The notes under the pieces are model-generated. The model searched no databases and was not told the origin of the DNA. It saw only the letters and a list, made by a program, of their open reading frames with translations. DNA of 64,000 nucleotides from Komagataeibacter xylinus (lineage in GTDB: Bacteria > Pseudomonadota > Alphaproteobacteria > Acetobacterales > Acetobacteraceae), in contig NZ_QQBI01000001.1 of NCBI RefSeq assembly GCF_004302915.1, positions 216,267 to 280,266 on the forward strand, in the 5' to 3' direction. Positions within the stretch are counted from its first letter, which is position 1. The number at the start of each line of letters is the position of its first letter. Shown here one piece after another: positions 28,607 to 40,571 of this stretch. Both the position numbers and the translations under genes were made by a program.

Positions 28607-30408
28607 CGCATCTCCTCGACCGGCTGCACGCCGAGCACGTTCAGGCCCGAACGCAGCACGGTTGCCGTCGCCTCGACAAGGGCAAGTTTCGTACGGGTTG
28701 CGGCCACGTCATCTTCCTGCACGAAGCGCAGGGTCGTGTCATCCTTGCCCCGGTTCCACAATGCATGGAAATCGGAGGCCAGTTCATTGAGATAGAACGC
28801 AATGCGGTGCGGCTCATGCGCGCTTGCGGCCGACTCGACCATGCGCGGCCACTGCGCCATGCGCTGCAAAAGCGCCAGTTCCGCATCCGAGCCCAGCCCC
28901 GACAGGTCGGCGGTAGCAAGTTCGGCAGGCGTGAGGCCGCCGGGCAGTTTGCCCGCATTGGCAAGGCCTGCCGCCGCCCGCAGCACCGAGCAGCAGCGCG
29001 CATGGGCGTACTGCACGTAGAACACCGGGTTGTCGCGGCTCTGGGCCACAACCTGGTCGAGGTCGAATTCCATCTGCGCATCGGCCTTGCGGGTGAGCAT
29101 GGTAAAGCGCACCGCGTCACGCCCCACCTCGTCAATCAGGTCGCGCAGGGTCACGAACGTGCCCGCGCGCTTGGACATGCGCACCGGCTGGCCATCGCGC
29201 ACGATGCGCACGATCTGGCACAAAAGCACGTCAAGCACCGGGCGGCCATCGGTGGCCAGCGCCGCAACAGCAGCCTTCATGCGCGTGACGTAGCCGCCAT
29301 GATCCGCGCCCCATACATCGACCAGCACGTCAGCGCCCCGGCGGATCTTATCGGCATGGTAGCCGATATCGTTGGCGAAATAGGTGTTCGAGCCATCGGA
29401 CTTGCGCAGGGGGCGATCGACATCATCGCCAAATTCGGTCGAGCGGAACAGGGTCTGGGGGCGGGCTTCCCAGTCATCGGGCAGCTTGCCCTTGGGGGGG
29501 GCGAGCACGCCTTCGTAGATCAGGCCCTTTTCCTCAAGCTTTTTGATGGCGCGGTCGGTCTCGCCATCAGCCAGGATCTTCGCCTCGCTGGTGAACACGT
29601 CATGATGCACGCCAAGGGCGGCCAGATCCTCGCGGATCATGCCCATCATGGTATCGACCGCCTCTTTCTTCACGGTCTCGAGCCACAGGGCGGGGTCGGC
29701 GGGCTTCAGGCCGGGGGCGGCGAGGCTTTCGCCATGTTTGCGGGCCAGCGCCTCGCCCACGGGCACCAGATAGTCGCCGCCGTACTGGATGGCGCCGCCG
29801 GGCACCACGGCTGCGAATTCCTCCTGTGTCATGGTGGTGTGCAGCGCCTGCAGGTAGCGCCAGTACGTGGCCCAGGCCAGCGCGATCACCTGCGCGCCCG
29901 CATCGTTGATGTAATATTCCTTGGTGACTTCATAACCCGCCTTGGCCAGCAGGTTGGCCAGCACGTCACCCACCACGGCGCCACGGCAATGGCCCACATG
30001 CATCGGCCCCGTGGGGTTGGCCGAGACATATTCCACATTCACCTTCACGCCCCGGCCCGCGCTGCTCGTGCCGTAGGCCTCGCCCGTGCGCAGCACGTCA
30101 CGCGCCACGGCCTGCCACACGGCGGGGGCAAGGCGCATGTTGACAAAGCCCGGGCCCGCTACCTCGGCCTGCGCAATGCCGGGCACGGAGGCCAGCGCCG
30201 TGACCAGTTCACCCGCGATCTCGGCGGGGCGGCGGCGGGCCGCCTTGGAGATGACCAGCGCCGCATTGGTGGCCAGGTCGCCATGGGCGGGGTCGCGGGT
30301 GGGCGTGACCTCGACGCGCTCAAGGGCTGCTGGGGGCAGGTCGGGCATGATGGTGCGCAGCGCATCGCGCACATGGGTGAGGTAACGGGCGAACAGACTG
30401 TCTGACAT
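28603..30408 (-). CDS. argS: Arginine--tRNA ligase
   Basis: A 601-residue class I ArgRS. The HIGH-equivalent region is NPTGPMHVGHCRGAVVGD, and a degenerate KMSKS appears as RMSKRAGTFVTL. The C-terminal anticodon-binding helical bundle contains YVQYAHARCCSVLR. The start at 30408 (MSDSLF) is the conserved one; no strong ribosome-binding site decides it. It lies downstream of the dgt remnant and is coupled to the SPOR gene. Confidence 0.95.
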   Translation of the reverse strand: MSDSLFARYLTHVRDALRTIMPDLPPAALERVEVTPTRDPAHGDLATNAALVISKAARRRPAEIAGELVTALASVPGIAQAEVAGPGFVNMRLAPAVWQAVARDVLRTGEAYGTSSAGRGVKVNVEYVSANPTGPMHVGHCRGAVVGDVLANLLAKAGYEVTKEYYINDAGAQVIALAWATYWRYLQALHTTMTQEEFAAVVPGGAIQYGGDYLVPVGEALARKHGESLAAPGLKPADPALWLETVKKEAVDTMMGMIREDLAALGVHHDVFTSEAKILADGETDRAIKKLEEKGLIYEGVLAPPKGKLPDDWEARPQTLFRSTEFGDDVDRPLRKSDGSNTYFANDIGYHADKIRRGADVLVDVWGADHGGYVTRMKAAVAALATDGRPVLDVLLCQIVRIVRDGQPVRMSKRAGTFVTLRDLIDEVGRDAVRFTMLTRKADAQMEFDLDQVVAQSRDNPVFYVQYAHARCCSVLRAAAGLANAGKLPGGLTPAELATADLSGLGSDAELALLQRMAQWPRMVESAASAHEPHRIAFYLNELASDFHALWNRGKDDTTLRFVQEDDVAATRTKLALVEATATVLRSGLNVLGVQPVEEMR

Positions 30409-30519
30409 GCGGCTTGGTTTCCCAACAGATAACGGTAACAGGCCCGGTGGCCCGGCATGGTATGGCCCGCCGGCATCGCGCAAAAGCGGTGGCAGGCGGA
30501 TGATCGTGCTGCGCGTGTT

Positions 30520-31050
30520 TCACCCCGGCGGGGACAGGTCCGTCAACCGTCGATATGCCTCCATCGCGCAGCGATCGGTCATCCCGGCACTATAATCGGC
30601 CACCACCCGGCACGCACCAGCCATATCACCCCCCGCGCGGGCGGCAGGGGCAGGCGCGCTGGTGACATCGGGCAGCGGGGTCATGTCGCTGCCGGGGATG
30701 GCAAGGATCGATTCGACCCTAAGCCGCGCCTTGCGCGCCATGCGGTTGACACGCCAGTGGCGGTACGGCCGGGCATACAGGAAATGGCGGATGGCCGGGC
30801 TGCTGGCCACCACGGGGCGGGCGGCATGGCGGATGCCATCGGCGCAGCACGCCGCCATACGGCCAAGGTCGGACCGCGCTGCGCCGATCTGGTCCATGGC
30901 CAGCGTGTTGATGACGTGGCGGATCGCCTCGTGGCGCAGGCATGGGCCGGCATTGCCGGCATCATGCGCGGGGGCGGCCGCACGGGCGGCGGGTGGGCGC
31001 ACCAGCCACGGGGTGGAGCCTGCCACGGACCGTAGCGGTCTGGACAGCAT
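30520..31050 (-). pseudogene. dgt: Remnant of deoxyguanosinetriphosphate triphosphohydrolase (dgt)
   Basis: The minus-strand frame encodes at most 176 residues. From about residue 38 it matches the C-terminal part of alphaproteobacterial Dgt-like proteins: LRHEAIRHVINTL, FLYARPYRHWRVNRMARKA and the terminal VVADYSAGMTDRCAMEAYRRL. Intact family members are about 380-400 residues and carry an HD-type metal site in the N-terminal half. None of that is present, and only ~140 bp separate this frame from the divergent erpA. Its position between argS and erpA is exactly where dgt lies in other alphaproteobacteria, so this is a 5'-deleted relic. The preceding ~37 residues look unrelated. A translated small protein cannot be excluded. 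Confidence 0.8.
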
Positions 31051-31193
31051 AGGGTGCAGTGCTCATATAGGATCAGGACCAAGCCATGGATGAAACGGTA
31101 AAAGCCATACCGCCGTGCATCCATAACCCGCCCGCAGCCCGCAGCCAACATGAAGTGGCCCCGGCCTGCGGGCACAGATCATGGTGAAACCCG

Positions 31194-31559
31194 ATGTCCA
31201 CGCCCCCTTCCCCCCCGGCCGAGATGTTCCGCGTATCGGATTCGGCAGCACAGCGCCTGCGTGAGATCCTTGATGAACAGCCCCCCACCCCAACGGGCGA
31301 ACCGGCGCTGCGGGTGGCGGTCGAGGCGGGGGGCTGCAACGGCTTTCAGTATAAATTCGCGCTCGAGCCTGAAACCCGGCCCGATGATATCGTCATTGCC
31401 GCAGGCACCGCCCGCGTGCTCGTTGACCCCGCCAGCATGGACCTGCTGAGCGGTGCCGTGCTCGATTTTGATGACAGCCTGATGGGCGCGCATTTCACCG
31501 TGCGCAACCCGCATGCGGCCTCCTCGTGCGGGTGTGGCACCAGCTTCTCGGTGGAATGA
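31194..31559 (+). CDS. erpA: Iron-sulfur cluster insertion protein, ErpA/HesB/IscA type
   Basis: A 121-residue A-type carrier that delivers Fe-S clusters to apoproteins. The three conserved cysteines are C48 in GGCNGFQY and C112/C114 in the terminal SSCGCGTSF. Its stop overlaps the xthA start (TGATG), giving a coupled pair. Context (xthA, dgt, argS) supports ErpA rather than IscA of an isc operon. Confidence 0.9.
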   Translation: MSTPPSPPAEMFRVSDSAAQRLREILDEQPPTPTGEPALRVAVEAGGCNGFQYKFALEPETRPDDIVIAAGTARVLVDPASMDLLSGAVLDFDDSLMGAHFTVRNPHAASSCGCGTSFSVE

Positions 31560-32341
31560 TGAAATTCGTTACCTGGAACGTCAATTCCATCCGCCAGCGC
31601 CTCGACCATGTGCTTGACTACCTCGCCCGCGAGCAGCCCGACGTGCTGGCCCTGCAGGAGATCAAGTGCGCCACCGAGATCTTCCCCGCCGATGCGTTCA
31701 GGGCGGCAGGCTATGACAGCATCGTGGTGGGGCAGAAAAGCTATAACGGCGTGGCCATCCTCACGCGCCTGCCCCACGAGGTCACCCACACCGCCCTGCC
31801 CGGCTGGGAAACCGACCCGCCGCAGGCCCGCTATGTGGAAATTCGCGCAGGCGGGCTGATCTTTGGCAATCTGTACCTGCCCAACGGCAATTCAGGCGGC
31901 AGTGCGGGCTACGATTCCAAGCTTGCCTTCATGGATGCCCTTGCGCTGCACGCCCACGCCATGCTCGCGGCCGGGCAGGACTTCGTGCTGCTGGGTGACT
32001 ACAATGTCTGCCCCACCGATGAGGACTGCGCGCCCGGCGCGCTTGCGCCGGATGATGCGCTGGTGCGCCCGGCCACCCGTGCGGCCTTCCGCCGCCTGCT
32101 GTGGCTGGGCCTGACCGATGCGCTGCGCGCGCTGCACCCGGCGGGGCGGTTCTATACGTTCTGGGATTACCAGGCCGCCGCCTGGCAGCGTGACAGCGGG
32201 CTGCGCATCGACCATGCCCTGCTCTCGCCCCGCGTGGCCGAACGGCTGCTGACCGCCCTGCCCGCGCGCGATGAACGCGGCAAGGCCCAGCCATCGGACC
32301 ACGTGCCGCTGGCCGTTACAGTGGCTGGTGCTGCGGGCTGA
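31559..32341 (+). CDS. xthA: Exodeoxyribonuclease III
   Basis: A 260-residue AP endonuclease/3'-5' exonuclease of base-excision repair. Motifs are FVTWNVNSIRQR, ALQEIKC (metal-binding Glu), LLGDYNVCPTDEDC and the terminal PSDHVPLAV. The length is close to E. coli Xth. The start at 31559 overlaps the erpA stop; an ATG 3 bp earlier is equally possible. The last 26 bp overlap the convergent EipB-like gene. Confidence 0.93.
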   Translation: MKFVTWNVNSIRQRLDHVLDYLAREQPDVLALQEIKCATEIFPADAFRAAGYDSIVVGQKSYNGVAILTRLPHEVTHTALPGWETDPPQARYVEIRAGGLIFGNLYLPNGNSGGSAGYDSKLAFMDALALHAHAMLAAGQDFVLLGDYNVCPTDEDCAPGALAPDDALVRPATRAAFRRLLWLGLTDALRALHPAGRFYTFWDYQAAAWQRDSGLRIDHALLSPRVAERLLTALPARDERGKAQPSDHVPLAVTVAGAAG

Positions 32342-33206
32342 GCGGGGCTGATGCCGGGCAGTGGTCGGGCACCGGCAGCAGCCGGAACTCGCGCAACGTG
32401 CCCGCCAGCCGGAACTGCCCGAAATCAAGGTCAAGCCGGTCGGCCACGCCGTTGGTGAAATAGCGCATGCCCTGCTCGAATATCGGCCCCATGTCGCGCG
32501 TGGTGGGGTTGTAGTAGGCAATATGCACTCGCTGCGCCCCAAGGGGGGCGAGGGCTGCAAAAGGCGTTGCCACCGGCGGCACCTCGCGCGCAAGCAGCAG
32601 CACATAGGTGTTCAGCGCCCCGGTCTCGACCGTGCCATCGAACAGGGGCGGCGCGATTTCGGTCCGGCCCGCCTGCCCTGCCGCAATCACGCTGGTGGTG
32701 TGCGCCACGGGGAACAGCGTGCCCGCGGGCAGCGCCACGTCATGCACGCTGGGCGCGGTATAATGCACCCTGCCGCCTGAGGGCCTCATATGGGCCTCGC
32801 CCGCTATGCGCGGGCTGGACTGGCCGTTTTCGCTCTGGTCGGCGCGGAAGATGAGGGATGAGCCATCCTTGTCCTCCAGCACCGCGTAATCGGAATCGCT
32901 GTCGTGTTCATCACCACCCCGGCCCACGGTGCGCACATGCAACTGCTGCTGGGTGGACCAGGCCGTGCACATGTCAGACAGCACGAAGGTCAGCCTGCCC
33001 TCCGCCGTCACCACATCGCCATTCCCCACGGCGGAAAGGGCAAGGTCATACACCGCCCGGTGCGCGGCCATGCCCGCAGGCGGGGCGGCCAGCGCCTGGC
33101 CGTGCCACAGCCCCACCGCCACCATGCCCGCCATCATGCCGCGATGAAACGCTCGCCGCACCCTGATGCGGCGCGCCGTGAGGGAGGGGTCCATCACGGC
33201 GTGCAT
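32316..33206 (-). CDS. EipB-like (DUF1849) periplasmic cell-envelope protein
   Basis: A 296-residue protein with an N-terminal signal peptide (MMAGMVAVGLWHGQALAAP), then MAAHRAVYDLALSAV and a long beta-rich domain. The start of that domain resembles the DUF1849 family. The Brucella member EipB is a periplasmic beta-spiral protein needed for envelope integrity, with a conserved disulfide; candidate cysteines here are in MCTAWSTQQQ and near the C-terminus (DHCPAS). The start could be the ATG at 33206 or 33194. It follows aspS by 5 bp on the same strand, so cotranscription is likely. Confidence 0.72.
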   Translation of the reverse strand: MHAVMDPSLTARRIRVRRAFHRGMMAGMVAVGLWHGQALAAPPAGMAAHRAVYDLALSAVGNGDVVTAEGRLTFVLSDMCTAWSTQQQLHVRTVGRGGDEHDSDSDYAVLEDKDGSSLIFRADQSENGQSSPRIAGEAHMRPSGGRVHYTAPSVHDVALPAGTLFPVAHTTSVIAAGQAGRTEIAPPLFDGTVETGALNTYVLLLAREVPPVATPFAALAPLGAQRVHIAYYNPTTRDMGPIFEQGMRYFTNGVADRLDLDFGQFRLAGTLREFRLLPVPDHCPASAPLSPQHQPL

Positions 33207-33211
33207 GGCGC

Positions 33212-35008
33212 TCAGTCCTTCTTCTGGCCGGGCTTGGGGCGCGGCAGGTCGAGGGCAAGCGAGAGTTCCTTGAGCCGCTGCGGCTCGACGGGGGCGGGTG
33301 CGCCCATCATCAGGTCCTCGCCCTGCTGGTTGAGCGGGAACAGGATGACTTCGCGGATGTTCGGCTCATCGGCCAGCAGCATCACGATGCGGTCCACGCC
33401 CGGCGCCGAGCCACCATGCGGCGGCGCGCCATAGCGGAAGGCGTTGAGCATGCCGCCAAAGCGGGCCTCGACCTCGCTGGCCGGGTAGCCCGCGATCTCG
33501 AACGCGCGGATCATCACATCGGGCTGGTGGTTACGGATCGCGCCTGACGAGAGTTCGATGCCGTTGCACACGATATCGTACTGATAGGCCTTGATGGTCA
33601 GCGGGTCCTGGTTGAGCAGCGCGTCCATGCCACCCTGCGGCATGGAGAACGGATTGTGCGAGAAGTCGATCTCGCCCGTTTCCTCATTGCGCTCGTACAT
33701 CGGGAAATCCGTGATCCAGCAGAAGCGGAAGGCGTTCTGTTCGATCAGGTCGAGTTCGGTCGCAACGCGGGTGCGCACGGCGCCCGAGAACTTGACCATC
33801 TCATCGCCCTTGCCCGCAACGAAGAACACGGCATCGCCTGCCTTCAGCCCCGTCTTGGCGCGGATGGCCTCGATGCGTTCGGCCTCGAGGTTCTTGGCGA
33901 TCGGGCCCTTGCCGCCCTCTTCAGCGAAGATGATGTAGCCCAGCCCGCCAGCACCCGATTCACGCGCCCAGTTATTGAGCTTGTCAAAGAACGCACGCGG
34001 GCGGTCGCCCGCGCCGGGGGCGGGGATGGCGCGGATCTGGCCGCCATCGGCGGCGATGCGGGCAAACAGGCCAAAGCCGGAACCGGCAAACGCCTCGGTC
34101 ACATCCGAGAGCCTGAGCGGGTTGCGCAGGTCGGGCTTGTCGCTGCCATAGACTTCCATGGCCGTGGCGTAGGGAATGCGCTCGAACGGGCCCTTGCTCA
34201 CGATACGGCCACCGCCGAACTCACGGAACACGCCTTCCATCACCGGCTCGAGGGTGGCGAACACATCTTCCTGTGTGGCGAACGCCATCTCGAAATCGAG
34301 CTGGTAGAACTCACCGGGCGAGCGGTCGGCACGCGCCGCTTCATCACGGAAGCAGGGCGCGATCTGGAAATAGCGGTCAAACCCCGCCACCATGGCCAGC
34401 TGCTTGAACTGCTGCGGGGCCTGCGGCAGGGCGTAGAACTTGCCCGGATGCATGCGCGCAGGCACGAGGAAGTCGCGCGCGCCCTCGGGCGAGGAGGCGG
34501 TCAGGATGGGGGTCTGGAACTCGACAAAGCCAAGGTCCGTCATGCGCTTGCGCAGGCTCGCGATCACCTGCGCGCGCAGCATGATGTTGCGGTGCACCTT
34601 CTCGCGCCGCAGGTCGATGTAGCGGTAGGTCAGGCGCAGGTCTTCGGGGTAGTGCTCGTTGCCCGCCACCTGCAGCGGCAGCACGTCGGCGCTGGACTGG
34701 ACCTCGATCTCTTTCGCGCGCAGCTCGATCTCGCCCGTGGGCAGGTTGGGGTTCTTGGTGGCGCCATCGCGCAGCACCACCTCGCCCGTCACGGTCAGCA
34801 CGCTTTCCACGCGCACGCGCTCGGCGGTTTCCAGCACGGGGGAGCCCGCGGGGATCACGATCTGCGTCATGCCGAAATGGTCGCGCAGGTCAATGAACAG
34901 CAGGCCGCCATGGTCGCGCTTGGAGTGTACCCATCCGGAAAGGCGGGCCGTCTGCCCGGCATCGGCAGCCCGCAGGGCCGCGCAGCTATGGGTACGATAG
35001 GGATGCAT
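33212..35008 (-). CDS. aspS: Aspartate--tRNA ligase
   Basis: A 598-residue bacterial-type class IIb AspRS. The N-terminal OB-fold anticodon domain contains [19 protein letters not shown]-type sequence. Motif 2 is [19 protein letters not shown], a GAD insertion domain sits in the middle, and motif 3 is [18 protein letters not shown]. In many bacteria lacking asparaginyl-tRNA synthetase this enzyme is non-discriminating; that cannot be settled here. Confidence 0.96.
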   Translation of the reverse strand: MHPYRTHSCAALRAADAGQTARLSGWVHSKRDHGGLLFIDLRDHFGMTQIVIPAGSPVLETAERVRVESVLTVTGEVVLRDGATKNPNLPTGEIELRAKEIEVQSSADVLPLQVAGNEHYPEDLRLTYRYIDLRREKVHRNIMLRAQVIASLRKRMTDLGFVEFQTPILTASSPEGARDFLVPARMHPGKFYALPQAPQQFKQLAMVAGFDRYFQIAPCFRDEAARADRSPGEFYQLDFEMAFATQEDVFATLEPVMEGVFREFGGGRIVSKGPFERIPYATAMEVYGSDKPDLRNPLRLSDVTEAFAGSGFGLFARIAADGGQIRAIPAPGAGDRPRAFFDKLNNWARESGAGGLGYIIFAEEGGKGPIAKNLEAERIEAIRAKTGLKAGDAVFFVAGKGDEMVKFSGAVRTRVATELDLIEQNAFRFCWITDFPMYERNEETGEIDFSHNPFSMPQGGMDALLNQDPLTIKAYQYDIVCNGIELSSGAIRNHQPDVMIRAFEIAGYPASEVEARFGGMLNAFRYGAPPHGGSAPGVDRIVMLLADEPNIREVILFPLNQQGEDLMMGAPAPVEPQRLKELSLALDLPRPKPGQKKD

Positions 35009-35142
35009 GCTCTTGTCCTGATTCTACCAGATTTGGGGGGCACGGCCACAAGGGGCCGCACCCGGTTGCAGGCGCGACAAAGCCAATCCCGCCCGCGCCT
35101 GTCAAGGTCATAGGTAAGCAGCCCCGGCCTGCGGGGCCATGC

Positions 35143-36234
<1,092 letters not shown>

Positions 36235-36443
36235 ATAAGATTTGCCGCCATTCAAAAACCGGAACACACAAAAGGGCGCATAGGGAAGCATCCAGCCGGA
36301 CCACGTTCAAGGCCCTGTTGCCTGAATACTTTGAATAAAGCCGCAGTTGCGGTTTTTCTGCCATAAGGCAGCGTAACCCGTGCCCGCATGGGCTGGGATC
36401 ATACAGGCAGTCAGCCCGCAGGGCTAGCCGCGCGCCTCAAGCC

Positions 36444-36486
36444 TGAAAAAAAGAACATCCCGCCATGCAGGGCGCATGGCGGGATG
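36444..36486 (-). terminator. Intrinsic terminator of htpG
   Basis: A 13-bp stem (CATCCCGCCATGC at 36456-36468 and its complement) with a 5-nt loop is followed on the minus strand by TTCTTTTTTTC. The rest of the 280-bp htpG-mtnA gap (36235-36516) shows no gene and should contain the mtnA promoter. Confidence 0.92.
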
Positions 36487-36516
36487 GTCGTGACGCATCA
36501 TTCAGCGCGGGGCAGT

Positions 36517-38403
<1,887 letters not shown>

Positions 38404-38454
38404 GGCTTATCCAGTCTGTCTGTTGCGTTGTCGTCGGGTTACAATTTGTATTGG

Positions 38455-38482
38455 ATATGGAAAGCCCGGTCGGTTTTTCAAT
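38455..38482 (-). promoter_or_regulatory. Sigma-32 (RpoH)-type promoter of htpG
   Basis: Read on the minus strand, ATTGAAA (38476-38482), a 14-nt spacer and TCCATAT (38455-38461) match the sigma-32 consensus CTTGAAA-N13-17-CCCATNT in 6 of 7 positions in each box. It ends 51 bp upstream of the htpG start. Use of the site is inferred. Confidence 0.7.
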
Positions 38483-38524
38483 GGCCTGCCTTTAGGTTGG
38501 CGCTTTTGATCCAGCGGCCCTGCA

Positions 38525-38566
38525 AAACGCCGCCTTTTTGAAAAAAGGTGGCCCCCAGAAACTTTT
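38525..38566 (+). repeat. Structured intergenic repeat, copy E (half element)
   Basis: Only the right half is present: the GCCGCCTTTTT/AAAAAAGGTGGC hairpin and a CCAGAAACTTTT terminus. It lies 32 bp downstream of the NUDIX gene, between it and htpG. Confidence 0.75.
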
Positions 38567-38598
38567 CCATTTTATCAAGTTATTGTTTTCAAACGGTT

Positions 38599-39228
38599 TC
38601 AGTCAAAATCCGTAGGCAGGTCGGGGTTGGCGGCATGCTCGAACATGCGGGTCAACTGGCTGGGCAGCACGCGGCCAAGCGAGAGGTCGGTGGGCAGTTG
38701 GTCTGCCGCAAACCAGCCGATCTCCGATGTTTCGATACTGGTCTCGGCGCTGCCGCCGGTCAGTTGGCAGATGAAATACAGCGTGCAGCATGAAAACAGT
38801 CCGGGCGGGTGGCCCTGCCGGTCGCGGTCCCACACGGCGGCGAGCTTGGTCACGCGCACGCTAAACCCGCTCTCCTCGCGCACTTCCTTCACCGTATTTT
38901 CCACCGGGGTCAGGTTCACATCCGCCCAGCCGCCCGGCAGGGTCCAGCGGTCACGGTCCAGCACCTCGCGCACCAGCAGCATGCGGCCCTGCGCATCGAA
39001 CACGGCGGCGCGCACCGTCAGCTTGGGTGTGGCATAGCCGTCCTGATCGCTGAACAGGTCAAGCACGCGCGCTATGTCGGCATCGCTGCCCGCGGCCATC
39101 ATGTCGGCTGCGATCTGCCTTATGCTTTCATAACGCTCGCGATCAAACGGGCTTTCGGCATAGGCCAGGCCACTCTGGGCCAGTGCCTGCAGGTCACGGG
39201 CCCAGATGAGCCATTGCGGGGTTGTCAT
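38599..39228 (-). CDS. NUDIX hydrolase with atypical Nudix box
   Basis: A 209-residue protein with the N-terminal helical domain common to YjhB-type ADP-ribose pyrophosphatase-like NUDIX proteins, then a NUDIX fold from about residue 70. The box reads GGWADVNLTPVENTVKEVREESGF. The catalytic EExxG part is intact, but the first conserved Glu is Leu and the usual Arg of REU is Lys. Such changes may alter metal binding or substrate. It starts inside the end of the DUF985 gene (ATGA overlap) and probably forms an operon with it. Confidence 0.83.
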   Translation of the reverse strand: MTTPQWLIWARDLQALAQSGLAYAESPFDRERYESIRQIAADMMAAGSDADIARVLDLFSDQDGYATPKLTVRAAVFDAQGRMLLVREVLDRDRWTLPGGWADVNLTPVENTVKEVREESGFSVRVTKLAAVWDRDRQGHPPGLFSCCTLYFICQLTGGSAETSIETSEIGWFAADQLPTDLSLGRVLPSQLTRMFEHAANPDLPTDFD

Positions 39229-39683
39229 GCGTTTTCTCCTTGTGGCGACCAGCCGGGCGGAGCCAGTTCAAACTGGCTGAAAACAAAGGCGGGCGCCACC
39301 TGGCAGCCCATCAGGCTCCACGCTCCCGCGCTTTGGGCCGCCTGCCATGCCCCCGGCGGCACCACCGCCTGCAGCACCTGGCCTTGCGTGGGCAGCGGGC
39401 CGAGCATGATCCGCTCGATCGGGCCCCCCTCCCCGTCCGCAATTTCAAGCAGCAATGGGCTGCCACCCTGCCAGCACCAGATCTCGGCTGCATCAACACG
39501 GTGCCAGTGCGAGCGCTCGCCGGCTGCCAGCAGGAAGCTGATGGTCGAGACCGCGCCGCGCGGGCCATCGGCGGGGGTGTCACGCCATATTTCGCGGTAG
39601 CTTCCCCCTTCAGGGTGGGGGCGCAGGCCCAGCAGGTGCCGCACGGTCTCGGCAGGGATGTTGGGGTCTCGCAAATCTGTCAT
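39225..39683 (-). CDS. Cupin-like DUF985 protein
   Basis: A 152-residue cupin-fold protein of the DUF985 family. It begins with the signature LLGLRPHPEGGSYREIWRD and continues with SHWHRVDAAEIWCWQGG and the C-terminal GCQVAPAFVFSQFELA. Members bind small molecules, but no activity is established. It is translationally coupled to the downstream NUDIX gene, which suggests a shared substrate or housecleaning role (inference). Confidence 0.87.
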   Translation of the reverse strand: MTDLRDPNIPAETVRHLLGLRPHPEGGSYREIWRDTPADGPRGAVSTISFLLAAGERSHWHRVDAAEIWCWQGGSPLLLEIADGEGGPIERIMLGPLPTQGQVLQAVVPPGAWQAAQSAGAWSLMGCQVAPAFVFSQFELAPPGWSPQGENA

Positions 39684-39765
39684 GGGGTGTGGCTCCGGTC
39701 ATGATCGCATGCTCCGGCGTAGCCCTCCTGCCGCCGGGCTGCAAACGGCAGGGAAATAAAGAATG

Positions 39766-39842
39766 AAAGTTTCTGGGTGCCACCTTTTTTCAAGAATGCA
39801 GTGTTCTTCGAAGCTTTTTGAAAAAAGCTTCACCAAAAACTT
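39766..39842 (-). repeat. Structured intergenic repeat, copy F
   Basis: Full-length copy in reverse orientation. The left hairpin is degenerate (CCACCTTTTT facing GAATGCAGTG). The GAAGCTTTTT/AAAAAAGCTTC hairpin and the termini AAAGTTTCTGGG and CCAAAAACTT are intact. It lies between the 39889 gene and the DUF985 gene start. Confidence 0.8.
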
Positions 39843-39888
39843 CCTTATGATTCCTGGACGTTTGCTGAGCTGGCTTTTCAAACAGTCT

Positions 39889-40563
39889 CTAAGGGCGGGC
39901 TGGCCCTCTTGCCTGCCCTTCTGGCGCAAAAGCGAGAGTCTGGTCGGTATAGGTTTCCACCACCTCGCTAAAGGCACGTCCCTGCCCGTCGCGCAGCACG
40001 GCGCGCTGGCGCACGATCTCGGTCGGGGCCACGATCATTGTCCCCGCGGCCCCTCCCGGCCACGGTGACCACAGCCGCGTAAATTCCAGCCGCTCGCGGG
40101 TAAAATGCAGGGGCGCCACCACATGGCCGAAGGATGTATCGGTCTGCTCGAGCGTGGCATTCATCTGCGGGGTCAGCAGGCCGGGCACATACCAGTTATC
40201 CGCCACCGAAAGCACATACGGGCCGCAGGCCAGCTGCACCTGTCGGTGCCGCACGGGTTGCGTGGCACTCACGCCCAGATCGGCCCGCACCCGCGCGGGC
40301 ACGGGGTCAGGCTGCGGCAGGGCTGCCTTGCGCGCCACCACCACGGGGCGGGCAGCCATATGATGGGTTGCACACCAGTCCTCCAGCGCCAGCGTGGCGC
40401 TGGGGTGGGTGAGCAGGGTTATTTCCAGCTCCTGCACGCTCATCATCAGGCGCGCGCGGTGATCTGGCGTATCGGGCCATGAAAGGCCGGCTGCCTGTAC
40501 AGGGCTGGCAGCCAGCAGGCCAGCCCCCATGGTCGCAGCTACCAGCAGCCCCCTGCCCATCAC
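39889..40563 (-). CDS. Exported protein with chorismate-lyase-like fold (tentative)
   Basis: A 224-residue protein with a signal peptide (GLLVAATMGAGLLAASPVQAAG). The middle and end recall the UbiC/chorismate lyase-like fold: ADNWYVPGLLTPQMNATL, TDTSFGHVV and RAVLRDGQGRAFSEVVETYT. Canonical UbiC is cytoplasmic and makes 4-hydroxybenzoate for ubiquinone, whereas this one is predicted to be exported, so the activity is doubtful. It ends 46 bp from repeat copy F and begins 8 bp after bglxA on the same strand, so it may be read through from bglxA. Confidence 0.6.
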   Translation of the reverse strand: MMGRGLLVAATMGAGLLAASPVQAAGLSWPDTPDHRARLMMSVQELEITLLTHPSATLALEDWCATHHMAARPVVVARKAALPQPDPVPARVRADLGVSATQPVRHRQVQLACGPYVLSVADNWYVPGLLTPQMNATLEQTDTSFGHVVAPLHFTRERLEFTRLWSPWPGGAAGTMIVAPTEIVRQRAVLRDGQGRAFSEVVETYTDQTLAFAPEGQARGPARP

Positions 40564-40571
40564 GTTCCGCC

